Shown: positions 46,059 to 54,130 of the stretch, piece after piece
Numbering within the stretch: the stretch's first letter is position 1
How the letters are laid out: the number at the start of each line of letters is the position of its first letter
Source: Caballeronia sp. NK8
GTDB taxonomy: Bacteria > Pseudomonadota > Gammaproteobacteria > Burkholderiales > Burkholderiaceae
Assembly: GCF_018408855.1 (NCBI RefSeq)
Contig: NZ_AP024325.1
Span: forward strand, 744,001 to 808,000
Direction of reading: 5' to 3'
DNA length: 64,000 bases
Program-made: the position numbers and the translations under genes
The notes under the pieces: generated by a model
Told to the model about the DNA's origin: nothing
Database searches by the model: none
What the model saw: the letters and a program-made list of their open reading frames with translations, nothing else

Positions 46059-47096
46059 ATGCCCACACTCAACGAAGTCGCCCGGCGTGCCGGCGTCACG
46101 TCCGCCACGGTCTCGAACGTATTGCGCAATCGCGGCCGGGTCGGCGAAGAGACCCGCCGGCGCGTGCTCGAAGCGGTTGCCGCGCTCGATTACCGCCCTC
46201 ACCTCACGGCACGGGCGCTGGCCGAGGGACGCGCGCCGACCCTCGCGCTCATGGTGTCCAGCATTGCGAATCCTTTCTATCCGGAGTTCGCACTAGCGGT
46301 CGAACGCGCCGCACGTGAGAGCGGGCATTTCGTCATCATCTGCAACACCAATGAAGATCCGCTGGCGGGCCGTGCGATCCTTCAGCAGATTGCGGGGACG
46401 CTGTCGGAAGGCGTATTGGTGATGAACGCAAATCTCGACTTCGACGATCTGCATACGACGCAGGCCAATGGCACGCCTGTGGTGTTGTGCATGTGGGAAC
46501 GTCCCGACGATCCGCCGGGACTGCCATGCGTCGCAGTCGATTTCAGGCTGGCGGGCAAGCTCGCCGGACAGCATCTGATCGAACTCGGGCACACGCGCAT
46601 CGGCGCGATCGTCGGCAGTAAGTCGATGGGCATTCACGCCTCTCGTTACGACGGCTTTGTCGACGCCATGCGCGGAGCGGGACTGGACATCGTGACCGCG
46701 AACACGATCCACGCACCGGACACCGTGCAAGGCGGGTATGCGGCCACGTTCGAATTGCTCGCGCGCGACGCCGGCATCACGGCCATCTTCGCGACCAATG
46801 ATCTTCCTGCGCTCGGCGCCATCGACGCGGCAGCCGATATGGGTCGCTCCGTACCGCACGATCTTTCGATCGTGGGCATCACGGACATCCTTCTGGCGCA
46901 GCAATGGCGGCCCCCCCTTACCACGGTCGCGGTGCCCACAGTCGAGGCTGCGGGCTTGGCCGTTGCATTGCTACGCGAGATGATCGAGGAGCCTCAGCGC
47001 GCAGCCGATCGTAGTAATCGGCGATGGCGTCTGCTCACAGCGTCGGAGCCGCACTTGGTCGTGCGCGGCTCCACAGCATGTTGCCCGCGACGTTAG
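46059..47096 (+). CDS. LacI family transcriptional regulator
   Basis: About 345 residues. The helix-turn-helix is TLNEVARRAGVTSATVSNVL (3-22) with hinge helix YRPHLTARALAEGR, and the periplasmic-binding-protein-like sensor starts at APTLALMVSSIANPFYPEF. It is divergent from the ABC/GH42 operon and surely its regulator. I start at ATG 46059, which fits the conserved N-terminus; the frame opens at 46038. The inducer is probably a galactoside or its product. Confidence 0.93.
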   Translation: MPTLNEVARRAGVTSATVSNVLRNRGRVGEETRRRVLEAVAALDYRPHLTARALAEGRAPTLALMVSSIANPFYPEFALAVERAARESGHFVIICNTNEDPLAGRAILQQIAGTLSEGVLVMNANLDFDDLHTTQANGTPVVLCMWERPDDPPGLPCVAVDFRLAGKLAGQHLIELGHTRIGAIVGSKSMGIHASRYDGFVDAMRGAGLDIVTANTIHAPDTVQGGYAATFELLARDAGITAIFATNDLPALGAIDAAADMGRSVPHDLSIVGITDILLAQQWRPPLTTVAVPTVEAAGLAVALLREMIEEPQRAADRSNRRWRLLTASEPHLVVRGSTACCPRR

Positions 47097-47518
47097 CTCG
47101 ACTCGCGGTTCACCGCACGCAGTAACACTGTGCCTGCGCGCTGCAACGCCAGGCAAGCTTCTCAGCTATTCGCCATTCACTAAGTTCAAGACCCGACGCG
47201 GGTCAGTCAGCGGCATGAGTTGCTGGCGTCGCGTTCGAGCAACTGGCAGGCCGCCGGCGTCTGGGAGCAGTTGCATGAGGTGCTGCTTGCGCGATAGGTC
47301 ATGACCTCGGAAACCGGCGGGGCAGCCGAGATGTAAAAGCGGTTCACCACGCATGACGTCGATGCAGAGCCGGGTGCATCCCACACGGCCCAAAAATCTC
47401 AGTGCAGCGCACCGGCGCAAATCGTTCACGCTGCGGAGCAAAGCAGAAATCGATCTTTGGCGCGCTGGGCCGCGTTGCTAACATCGCCGCTCCATTCCAA
47501 CGGCCCACCATAACGACA
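47097..47518. other. Intergenic stretch with transposase debris, upstream of the sulfatase gene
   Basis: About 420 bases without an intact gene. The middle carries a transposase-like scrap (next entry). The rest should contain the sulfatase promoter, but I see no clear element. Confidence 0.45.
47209..47303 (+). pseudogene. IS5-type transposase N-terminal remnant
   Basis: Two frames join into a piece typical of IS5-group transposases: SGMSCWRRVRA, then NWQAAGVWEQLHEVLLAR and a stop. One frame change and the loss of both ends show it is a relic. No terminal inverted repeats are recognised. Confidence 0.55.
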
Positions 47519-49462
47519 ATGATCACGTCCCGTTCGATTGCGTTCCGTCGCGCTGCGCTCGCGCTTGCCATAGGCAGTCTGTTCACGATTGCCTCATGCG
47601 GTTCTTCCGACGACGGCGCGCCCGCCACTACGCCCGTCGCCTCCGCGGCCAAGCGTCCGAACATCCTCTACATCATGGCCGACGATCTCGGCTACTCGGA
47701 CATTCATGCCTTCGGCGGCGAGATCAATACGCCCAATCTCGATGCGCTGGTCCAATCCGGCCGCATCCTGACGAATCATCACACCGGCACCGTCTGCGCC
47801 ATCACGCGAGCGATGCTGATCTCGGGCACGGATCATCACCTCGTCGGCGAAGGGACGATGGGCGTGCCCACCGACGAGCGCAAAGGCCTGCCCGGTTACG
47901 AAGGCTATCTGAATGACCGCGCGCTGTCGGTGGCGCAACTGCTCAAGGACGGCGGATATCACACGTACATGGCGGGCAAATGGCATATCGGCTCGGGCAT
48001 CGTCGGCAGCACGACGGGCGGCGGACAGACGCCGGATCAGTGGGGCTTCGAGCACAGCTATGCGCTGCTCGGCGGCGCGGCGACGAATCACTTTGCGCAT
48101 GAGCTCGCGGGCTCGAAGAACTACACCGAGGACGGTCAATACGTGCAACCGGGACAGCCCGGTCAGCCGGGCGGTACGGGCGGCAGTCCGGCCGTGTTCT
48201 ACTCGACCGACTTCTACACGCAAAAGCTCATCTCCTACATCGATTCGAACAAGGGCGACGGCAAACCGTTCTTTGCGTACGCCGCGTACACGTCGCCGCA
48301 CTGGCCGCTGCAGGTGCCGGAGCCGTATCTGCACAACTACGCGGGCAAATATGACGCCGGCTACGTTGCGATCCGCAATGCGCGCATCGCGCGACAAAAG
48401 GCGCTCGGCATCATTCCGGCCGACTTCACGCCGTACCAGGGCGCACCGGAAACGCTGACCCAATCGCCGGCGACAGCGAATAACGGCGCCGCGAACGCCA
48501 GGTACATCAGCGCCGTGCATGGCGCAGCGCAAGGTTACAGCGACTACGGTCCGGGAACCGTCGACAAGTCCTGGAACAGCCTGTCCACCGCGGAGAAGAA
48601 AGCACAGGCGCGCTATATGGAAATCTACGCGGGCATGGTCGAGAACCTCGATCACAACATCGGGCTGTTGATCCAGCATCTGAAGGACATCGGTGAATAC
48701 GACAACACGTTCATCATGTTCCAGTCGGACAACGGCGCGGAAGGCTGGCCGATCGATTCCGGCGCCGATCCGACCGCAACCGACACCGCGAACGCGACGG
48801 ACACGATCTACACCACGCTCGGCACCGATAACGGCAAGCAAAACGCACAGCGCCTGCAATATGGTCTGCGTTGGGCGGAAGTGAGCGCCACGCCGTTCCG
48901 TCTCACCAAGGGGTACTCCGGCGAAGGCGGTGTGTCGACGCCGCTCATCGTGCATCTGCCCGGTCAGGCTGCGCAACTGCCCACGCTGCGCGCATTCACA
49001 CACGTCACCGACAACACGGCGACCTTCCTCGCGGTCGCGAAAATCGATCCGCCAACGCAAGCCGCGCCGCCGCTTGTCAACACGCTGACGGGCGTCGATT
49101 CGAACAAGGGCAAGGTCGTCTACAACAACCGATATGTATATCCGGTGACGGGTCAATCGCTGTTGCCGTTGCTCAATGGCGATGCGTCGGGTGAAGTCCA
49201 CACCGCCGCGTTCGGCGACGAGGCCTACGGCCGCGGCTATCTGCGCAGCTCCGACGGCCGCTGGAAGGCGTTGTGGACCGAACCGCCGAGCGGTCCCGTC
49301 GACGGACACTGGCAGCTCTTCGACCTGCAGGCCGATCGCGGCGAGAACAACGACGTCGCCACGCAGAATCCGTCGGTCATCGACAGTCTCGTGCAGCAGT
49401 GGAACACCTACATGAGCACGGTCGGAGGCGTCGAGCCGCTGCGTCCGCGCGGCTACTACTGA
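47519..49462 (+). CDS. Lipoprotein sulfatase with atypical formylglycine motif
   Basis: About 647 residues. The leader ends in a lipobox (FTIASC, Cys27), so it is exported and lipid-anchored. Alkaline-phosphatase-fold sulfatase: metal-binding DD in YIMADDLGYSD (55-56), the active Cys in TVCAITRAMLISG (Cys93), GTDHHLVGEG, MAGKWHIG and FQSDNGAEGW. The family maturation motif is C-x-P/A-x-R (CSPTR in close relatives); here it is CAITR, with Ile at the third position. It therefore depends on an FGE accepting a non-standard site, and the next gene encodes an FGE-like protein. The start at 47519 is fixed by the lipoprotein leader. Substrate (aryl or alkyl sulfate) unknown. Confidence 0.9.
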   Translation: MITSRSIAFRRAALALAIGSLFTIASCGSSDDGAPATTPVASAAKRPNILYIMADDLGYSDIHAFGGEINTPNLDALVQSGRILTNHHTGTVCAITRAMLISGTDHHLVGEGTMGVPTDERKGLPGYEGYLNDRALSVAQLLKDGGYHTYMAGKWHIGSGIVGSTTGGGQTPDQWGFEHSYALLGGAATNHFAHELAGSKNYTEDGQYVQPGQPGQPGGTGGSPAVFYSTDFYTQKLISYIDSNKGDGKPFFAYAAYTSPHWPLQVPEPYLHNYAGKYDAGYVAIRNARIARQKALGIIPADFTPYQGAPETLTQSPATANNGAANARYISAVHGAAQGYSDYGPGTVDKSWNSLSTAEKKAQARYMEIYAGMVENLDHNIGLLIQHLKDIGEYDNTFIMFQSDNGAEGWPIDSGADPTATDTANATDTIYTTLGTDNGKQNAQRLQYGLRWAEVSATPFRLTKGYSGEGGVSTPLIVHLPGQAAQLPTLRAFTHVTDNTATFLAVAKIDPPTQAAPPLVNTLTGVDSNKGKVVYNNRYVYPVTGQSLLPLLNGDASGEVHTAAFGDEAYGRGYLRSSDGRWKALWTEPPSGPVDGHWQLFDLQADRGENNDVATQNPSVIDSLVQQWNTYMSTVGGVEPLRPRGYY

Positions 49463-49469
49463 GCGCGGC

Positions 49470-50513
49470 ATGAAACGGCACTGGCAGACTATCGGCGGCG
49501 CGGCGCTCGTCATCGGCTTACTGTTCGCGGGAGGCTTTGGCGCGGCGCTCGCCGTGAACGCCGATCGCGGTTTCGATCCGCGCAATCTGACGCGCGCGCT
49601 CGCCCCGCTCGGCTCCGAGCAGCAATGCGAGCGCTACACCGGCCTGCCCGCGCACTGGCGTGACGATTCGCACGCGGGCATGGTGCATCTGAGCGGCGGC
49701 GAGTTCGTGTTCGGCAGCAAGCTCGGTTATGAGGATGAAAGTCCCGCCGGCGACGGGAGAACAAGAGTCGGAGGCTTCTGGATCGACCAGACCGATGTCA
49801 CGAATGCGCAGTTTGCCGCCTTCGTCGATGCGACCGGCTATGTGACCGAAGCCGAACGCCAGGGCGGCGCGGTCGTCTTTCATGTGCCCACGCGCGAAGA
49901 AATGAACGCACGTGATCTCGCTTGGTGGTCGTGGGTGAAGGGTGCGTCATGGAATCATCCGCAAGGTCCGTCGAGCACATGGAAGGGTCGCGAGAACCAG
50001 CCCGTCACGATGGTCACGCTCGCCGACGCCCTCGCCTACGCCCACTGGCTCGGACGTGACCTGCCGACGGAAGCCGAGTGGGAATACGCGGGCAAGGCCG
50101 GTCACGAAGGCGCCGAACTCGACGCCGCCCCGCGCGATCCGCACGGCAAGCCATCGGCGAATTACTGGCAAGGCGTGTTTCCCGTGCTCGATTCAGCCGA
50201 GGACGGTCACGCGGGGCTCTCGCCGGTCGGGTGTTACGCAGCCAATGACTTCAGGCTCTACGACATGATCGGCAATGCCTGGGAATGGACCCGCGATCCG
50301 TACACCGGAGCGCGCCAGCCGCATGCGAACGGCGACACTGCAGCGGTCGCGCCCGCCACCCGCCGGCACGATACGGCGATGGTCATCAAGGGCGGCTCGT
50401 TCCTGTGCTCACGCGATTACTGCGTGCGCTACCGGGCGTCGTCGCGCGAGCAGCAGGAAGCGGATCTGCCGGCATCGCATATCGGCTTTCGCACCGTGTC
50501 GAGGGATGGGTGA
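49470..50513 (+). CDS. Membrane-anchored formylglycine-generating enzyme (SUMF1 family)
   Basis: 347 residues. One N-terminal membrane segment (AALVIGLLFAGGFGAALAV) places the catalytic domain in the periplasm. FGE-sulfatase fold: VHLSGGEFVFGS, FWIDQTDVTNAQFAAFV, LPTEAEWEYAGKAG, MIGNAWEWTRDPY, and the copper-binding Cys pair in GGSFLCSRDYCVRYR (Cys313, Cys318). FGE converts the sulfatase Cys to formylglycine. It begins 7 bases after the sulfatase stop, and its own stop overlaps the next start (TGATG). A periplasmic FGE would act after export, unlike cytosolic bacterial FGEs. Confidence 0.9.
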   Translation: MKRHWQTIGGAALVIGLLFAGGFGAALAVNADRGFDPRNLTRALAPLGSEQQCERYTGLPAHWRDDSHAGMVHLSGGEFVFGSKLGYEDESPAGDGRTRVGGFWIDQTDVTNAQFAAFVDATGYVTEAERQGGAVVFHVPTREEMNARDLAWWSWVKGASWNHPQGPSSTWKGRENQPVTMVTLADALAYAHWLGRDLPTEAEWEYAGKAGHEGAELDAAPRDPHGKPSANYWQGVFPVLDSAEDGHAGLSPVGCYAANDFRLYDMIGNAWEWTRDPYTGARQPHANGDTAAVAPATRRHDTAMVIKGGSFLCSRDYCVRYRASSREQQEADLPASHIGFRTVSRDG

Positions 50514-51298
50514 TGCGTCTGGGCGCAACTCTCGTAGGCGCGCTCGTCGCCGTGTGCTGCACGTTCGTCGATGCGGCGCCGCGCGCTGTCCGTATCGGCG
50601 TGACGGCGGGCGAAGAAGCGCAGATCATGGCGCAGGTGCGCGATGTCGCGGCGAAACAAGGACAGCCACTCGATATCGTCGTCTTCGATAACCCATTGCA
50701 CATCGACGCCGCGCTGGCGGGCGGCTCGATCGACGCGGCCAGCTTCGAGGACGAAGCAAGCCTCGACGCGCGGCGCAGGCGCGACGGCTACGCGATTCGA
50801 AGCGTCGCCGCAACCGTGACCTTGCCGATGGCCCTCTACTCGCGCAAGCTCGCATCGCTCGCCCAACTCACGCGCGGCGCGACCATCGCCATACCCGACG
50901 ACGCGCCCGGCATCGCGCGTGCGCTGATCTTGCTGCAGAACTATACGTTCATCACGCTGCAGGACAGTGCGGGACTCTCGCCCACCGTCGCGGATATCAC
51001 GAGCAACCGCTACGGCCTCGTCATCCGTCGTGTGCCGCGCGCCCGGCTGTACGCGATGCTCGACACAGCAAGCTTCGTCGCAATGAACGCCGACGACGCC
51101 GCGCACGCCGGCCTGATGCCGGGACGCGACAGTATCGGCATCGAGGATGCCCGCTCGCCCTGGCAACACGTGCTCACAGTGCGTTCAAGCGAAGCGAACG
51201 CGCCATGGGTCGCGCAACTCGTGCGCGCCTGTCACTCCGACGACGTCGCCCGCTTCATCCTCGCGCGCTTTCAGGATTCGGTGCGCAGACCATGGTGA
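50513..51298 (+). CDS. NlpA/MetQ-like periplasmic binding protein
   Basis: 261 residues. The signal-peptide-like start LGATLVGALVAVCCTFVDA has no clear lipobox. The body follows the NlpA lipoprotein pattern: RIGVTAGEEAQIMAQVRDVA, GQPLDIVVFDNPLHIDAALA, GSIDAASFEDEASLDARR, IAIPDDAPGIARALILLQN. NlpA/MetQ proteins bind methionine or related small molecules for MetNI importers, but no ATPase or permease is present here. GAGGG precedes the ATG, which overlaps the FGE stop by one base. It might present a sulfur compound or act as a sensor; this is inference. Confidence 0.8.
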   Translation: MRLGATLVGALVAVCCTFVDAAPRAVRIGVTAGEEAQIMAQVRDVAAKQGQPLDIVVFDNPLHIDAALAGGSIDAASFEDEASLDARRRRDGYAIRSVAATVTLPMALYSRKLASLAQLTRGATIAIPDDAPGIARALILLQNYTFITLQDSAGLSPTVADITSNRYGLVIRRVPRARLYAMLDTASFVAMNADDAAHAGLMPGRDSIGIEDARSPWQHVLTVRSSEANAPWVAQLVRACHSDDVARFILARFQDSVRRPW

Positions 51299-52257
51299 GC
51301 CAGTTTCCACACGCGTTTTCGTTCGAATGCACGACGTGCGGCAAGTGCTGTAACAGCCCGCCCGCGCTGTCGTTACGCGAACTGTTCCGCTATCGCGATG
51401 TGTTCATCGGCGCCATTGCGATCAGCCGGGCGCCGCGCATGCGTGCGGGCCAGCGTGTGCGCATCGGCCCATATGAAACCCTTCTGAGCGATGAGGACGC
51501 GAGCGCCTGTGACGCGCTCGCCCGGCTACACACCTTTCCCATCGGGGCGCATGGCGATTTCATCAGCGTGACGACACAGGCCATCGACTACGCTTCGCCC
51601 GGCCGCTGCCCCGCTCTCGCGGACGACGGACTTTGCCGCCTGCATGCCGATGGCAAACCGGATCAGTGCATCGCCGTGCCGCTCGACCCGCTCGTGCCCG
51701 ACCGTCTGCAACATGTCGTTCTGGCGCAGCGCTCGTTCGGCGAGGGCTGGCTCGGTGCGCAGTGCATCGAGCCGGGCGAGCGGCGCGATCCGGCGCTGGT
51801 CGCGAACGGCGGCATCGTCGCCAATGACGCGAAAGCGGCGATGGACCGCCGGCGTCGCGCGCTTGCAACGGAGCGCGAGTGGTGCGGCCGGACGATCGTC
51901 GATGCACTCCTATGCGACTTCGCTGCCGATCCCCGCCGCGCGCTGGCCCAGGTTCCCGAGAACGGATACCGGACCATTTCGCTCGTGCCCGCGTTGCTCG
52001 TCATCGGCGGAATGTCGCCGGCACTTGCGCAGCATTGCATCGGCTATATCGACGCTCAGACGGGGCTGATCCGCCGCAGCATCACGCGCGCGATCGAGCG
52101 GCGCCGCCTCGACGACCGGCCGATGACGCAGACACTGCGCGCTTTTCTCGATGCCCTGGCCCGCGCGCGCGAACATCTCGCGAGCGTCCCCGCTCAATCG
52201 AACGCATCGTCGCTCGCAGAGCAAGCAGAGACCTACTTTCTGGGCCACGGCTGCTGA
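51292..52257 (+). CDS. YkgJ-type cysteine-cluster protein
   Basis: 321 residues. The N-terminus has the family cluster CTTCGKCCNSPP (CxxCxxCC, about residues 12-19), and later Cys in GRCPALADDGLCRLHADGKP and QCIAV complete a probable metal (Zn or Fe-S) site. No signal peptide or membrane segment. The ATG overlaps the end of the NlpA-like gene (ATGGTGA), so all four genes from 47519 are coupled. The biochemical role of the family is largely unknown. A role in copper or iron supply, or in modifying the sulfatase system, is only a guess. Confidence 0.83.
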   Translation: MVSQFPHAFSFECTTCGKCCNSPPALSLRELFRYRDVFIGAIAISRAPRMRAGQRVRIGPYETLLSDEDASACDALARLHTFPIGAHGDFISVTTQAIDYASPGRCPALADDGLCRLHADGKPDQCIAVPLDPLVPDRLQHVVLAQRSFGEGWLGAQCIEPGERRDPALVANGGIVANDAKAAMDRRRRALATEREWCGRTIVDALLCDFAADPRRALAQVPENGYRTISLVPALLVIGGMSPALAQHCIGYIDAQTGLIRRSITRAIERRRLDDRPMTQTLRAFLDALARAREHLASVPAQSNASSLAEQAETYFLGHGC

Positions 52258-52307
52258 TCTGGGCGCGCGGTATGATGCTTGAGATGATTGACCGGTAAGA
52301 AGCTTCG

Positions 52308-52772
52308 CTAGCACGCTCCGTGCATCGCCCTGAGATCCGGAAAGTGTCCTGCTCTTAGAATCCTATCGAGTCGTTCCGTGGCTACTTCAACGCGGTGGAG
52401 CGGCGCGGAGGAAAGCTGCCTGTCATATGCACACAGAACCGCCCCGATTGCGCCGCACCGATCTTCTGCAATCCGCCACTCATCAGCTGCTTCCGACTCT
52501 TGAATGCATATCTTGAGGACCGCTTCAGCCTCCACATAGGTTGCGATCGGCGGCTCGAGCCGTTCCTTGTCGCATACGAAGTAAGCTAAATATAGGGTTT
52601 TGATAAGTTCGCTCGCGAGATCAGCATTGCCACGTCCCGCCCGCATCGTGACCAGCGCCAGGTGATTTCTCAGCGATACCGCGCATGCCGCAGTCGGCTT
52701 CATCGGCAGCAGCTGAGTTCGGGTGAGGGGCGCTCGACGCACCCCTTTGGATTTTTTCCGTTTGTCTGGCAT
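52308..52772 (-). CDS. Hypothetical protein
   Basis: About 154 residues; family not named with certainty. A basic start (MPDKRKKSKGVRRAPLTRTQ) is followed by a helical body (SLRNHLALVTMRAGRGNADL, ELIKTLYLAYFV, AEAVLKICIQESEA). Similar small proteins in Burkholderiales are sometimes labelled Fis-like regulators, but no helix-turn-helix is convincing here. I start at ATG 52772; a longer frame reaches 53021 but its first part is not protein-like. It converges on the Cys-cluster gene and is divergent from a LysR gene. Confidence 0.55.
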   Translation of the reverse strand: MPDKRKKSKGVRRAPLTRTQLLPMKPTAACAVSLRNHLALVTMRAGRGNADLASELIKTLYLAYFVCDKERLEPPIATYVEAEAVLKICIQESEAADEWRIAEDRCGAIGAVLCAYDRQLSSAPLHRVEVATERLDRILRAGHFPDLRAMHGAC

Positions 52773-53041
52773 GGACGCAATCGCCAACGATACGAGGCGC
52801 CGCCCCGTCGAATCGGCTTTAAGATGCCCATCACGACTCGTGATAGCCGCTATGGTGTGCCGCCAGGACAGCGGCCGTTCCCGGCAGATTACGCGCGATG
52901 CAAGCTTCGCTCTGTGCGCCGGGCAAAGGAGTCGACAACTTCTCGAAGACTGCCACTGACCGTGGTGTATCGAACGGTGTCCCGAGCAGCGCGTCACCGT
53001 AGGATCTTTAAAGTTGGTCACCGTATTCCGGGAACGTCGAC

Positions 53042-53941
53042 ATGAATTTCAGATCCTTGCAGTGCTTTGTCATTCTTGCCGAAGAACTGAACTTCAGCCG
53101 CGCGGCTGAACGTTTGCATATCGCTCAACCCGCGCTGAGCCAGCAGATCCGGCTGCTGGAAGAGCGGCTCGGCACCCAGCTCGTCGATCGTGCGCGGCGG
53201 CCGCTGCGGCTCACTGAAGCGGGCCAATACCTCTGCACCGAAGCGCGTCAGATTCTCGGCTCGTGGGAACAGGCGAGCATGGGAGCGCAGGAGATCGGCG
53301 TCGGGCGGCGCGGCTGGCTGTCGATCGGCTTCACGCGCTCCGCGATGTACAGCATCCTGCCGCCCGCGCTGAAGGCGTTTCATCACGCGTACCCGGAAGT
53401 CGAACTGAAGCTCTTCGAGATGTTGACCGAAGAGCAGACCGATGCGTTGCGCGACCTGCGCATTCACGTAGGCATCGGAAGGCAGCCTCTCCTGATCGCC
53501 GGCTGCACGTCGTATCCGCTGCTGCGTGAGCATATCGCGGCCGTGCTCTCGCCGGATCATCCGCTGGCGGGAAAGAAGAAGGTGCACATCGCCGAGCTCG
53601 AAGATACGCCGGTCATTCTCTATCCGAAGCATCAGAACGCGCAGTTCAAGCGCACCGTGCAGTCCCTGTATCGCGATGCGGGCGTGACGCCGTTCGTCGC
53701 GCATCAGGCTTACGAAATCCAGACCGCGATCGCGCTCGTCGCGGCGGGACTCGGCGTGACCTTCGTCGGCGAATCGGTGGCGCGGCACGGACGCGCGGAT
53801 GTCGTGTTCCGCCCGCTCACGGGCCCTGGCGCGTCCCAATGGTCGACGCTCGCCGCCACCTTCCGCACCGACGACGACTCGGCTCATCTGCGCGCCTTTC
53901 TCGGCTGCCTTCCTCCGCCGCTCCCGGACGCCGCACTATAA
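53042..53941 (+). CDS. LysR family transcriptional regulator of the ligJK cluster
   Basis: 299 residues. The helix-turn-helix is LNFSRAAERLHIAQPALSQQ (16-35), the effector domain starting WLSIGFTRSAMYSILPPAL. It is of the CatM/BenM-like aromatic-catabolism branch, whose members sense muconate-like or aromatic acids. The MFS, ligJ and ligK genes follow in the same direction from 54131, so it is probably their activator. Its stop codon lies inside a palindrome (53936-53955). Confidence 0.92.
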   Translation: MNFRSLQCFVILAEELNFSRAAERLHIAQPALSQQIRLLEERLGTQLVDRARRPLRLTEAGQYLCTEARQILGSWEQASMGAQEIGVGRRGWLSIGFTRSAMYSILPPALKAFHHAYPEVELKLFEMLTEEQTDALRDLRIHVGIGRQPLLIAGCTSYPLLREHIAAVLSPDHPLAGKKKVHIAELEDTPVILYPKHQNAQFKRTVQSLYRDAGVTPFVAHQAYEIQTAIALVAAGLGVTFVGESVARHGRADVVFRPLTGPGASQWSTLAATFRTDDDSAHLRAFLGCLPPPLPDAAL

Positions 53942-53955
53942 GCAAAGCCTTATAG
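53936..53955. promoter_or_regulatory. Palindrome at the LysR stop codon, candidate operator
   Basis: A perfect 7-base inverted repeat, CTATAAG and CTTATAG, separated by six bases, spans the LysR stop codon about 175 bases before the MFS gene. The inner form ATA-rich N-spaced TAT recalls the ATAC-N7-GTAT boxes of CatM/BenM regulators. A further partial copy (CATAAGG) follows about 3 bases later. Confidence 0.5.
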
Positions 53956-54130
53956 AAGCATAAGGAACGCGTCTTGGACGCGCGCTGCCACGCTTCTTAT
54001 CATCGGTTTTCCTGCTCTGAATCCGGCACGCTGCATGCGAGAACGGATGTGAGCAGACGGACGGCGAAGGCCGTTTGTAAAGCAGGGCCGCAGAGCCCTC
54101 GCGATCCGATGAAAAGTACGTGGAGACGGC

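Noticed and set aside
47594..49585. A 663-codon open frame on the strand opposite the sulfatase gene
   Set aside because: It mirrors the sulfatase codons in GC-rich DNA, is rich in Arg/Val/Gly with no domain order, and has no ribosome-binding site.
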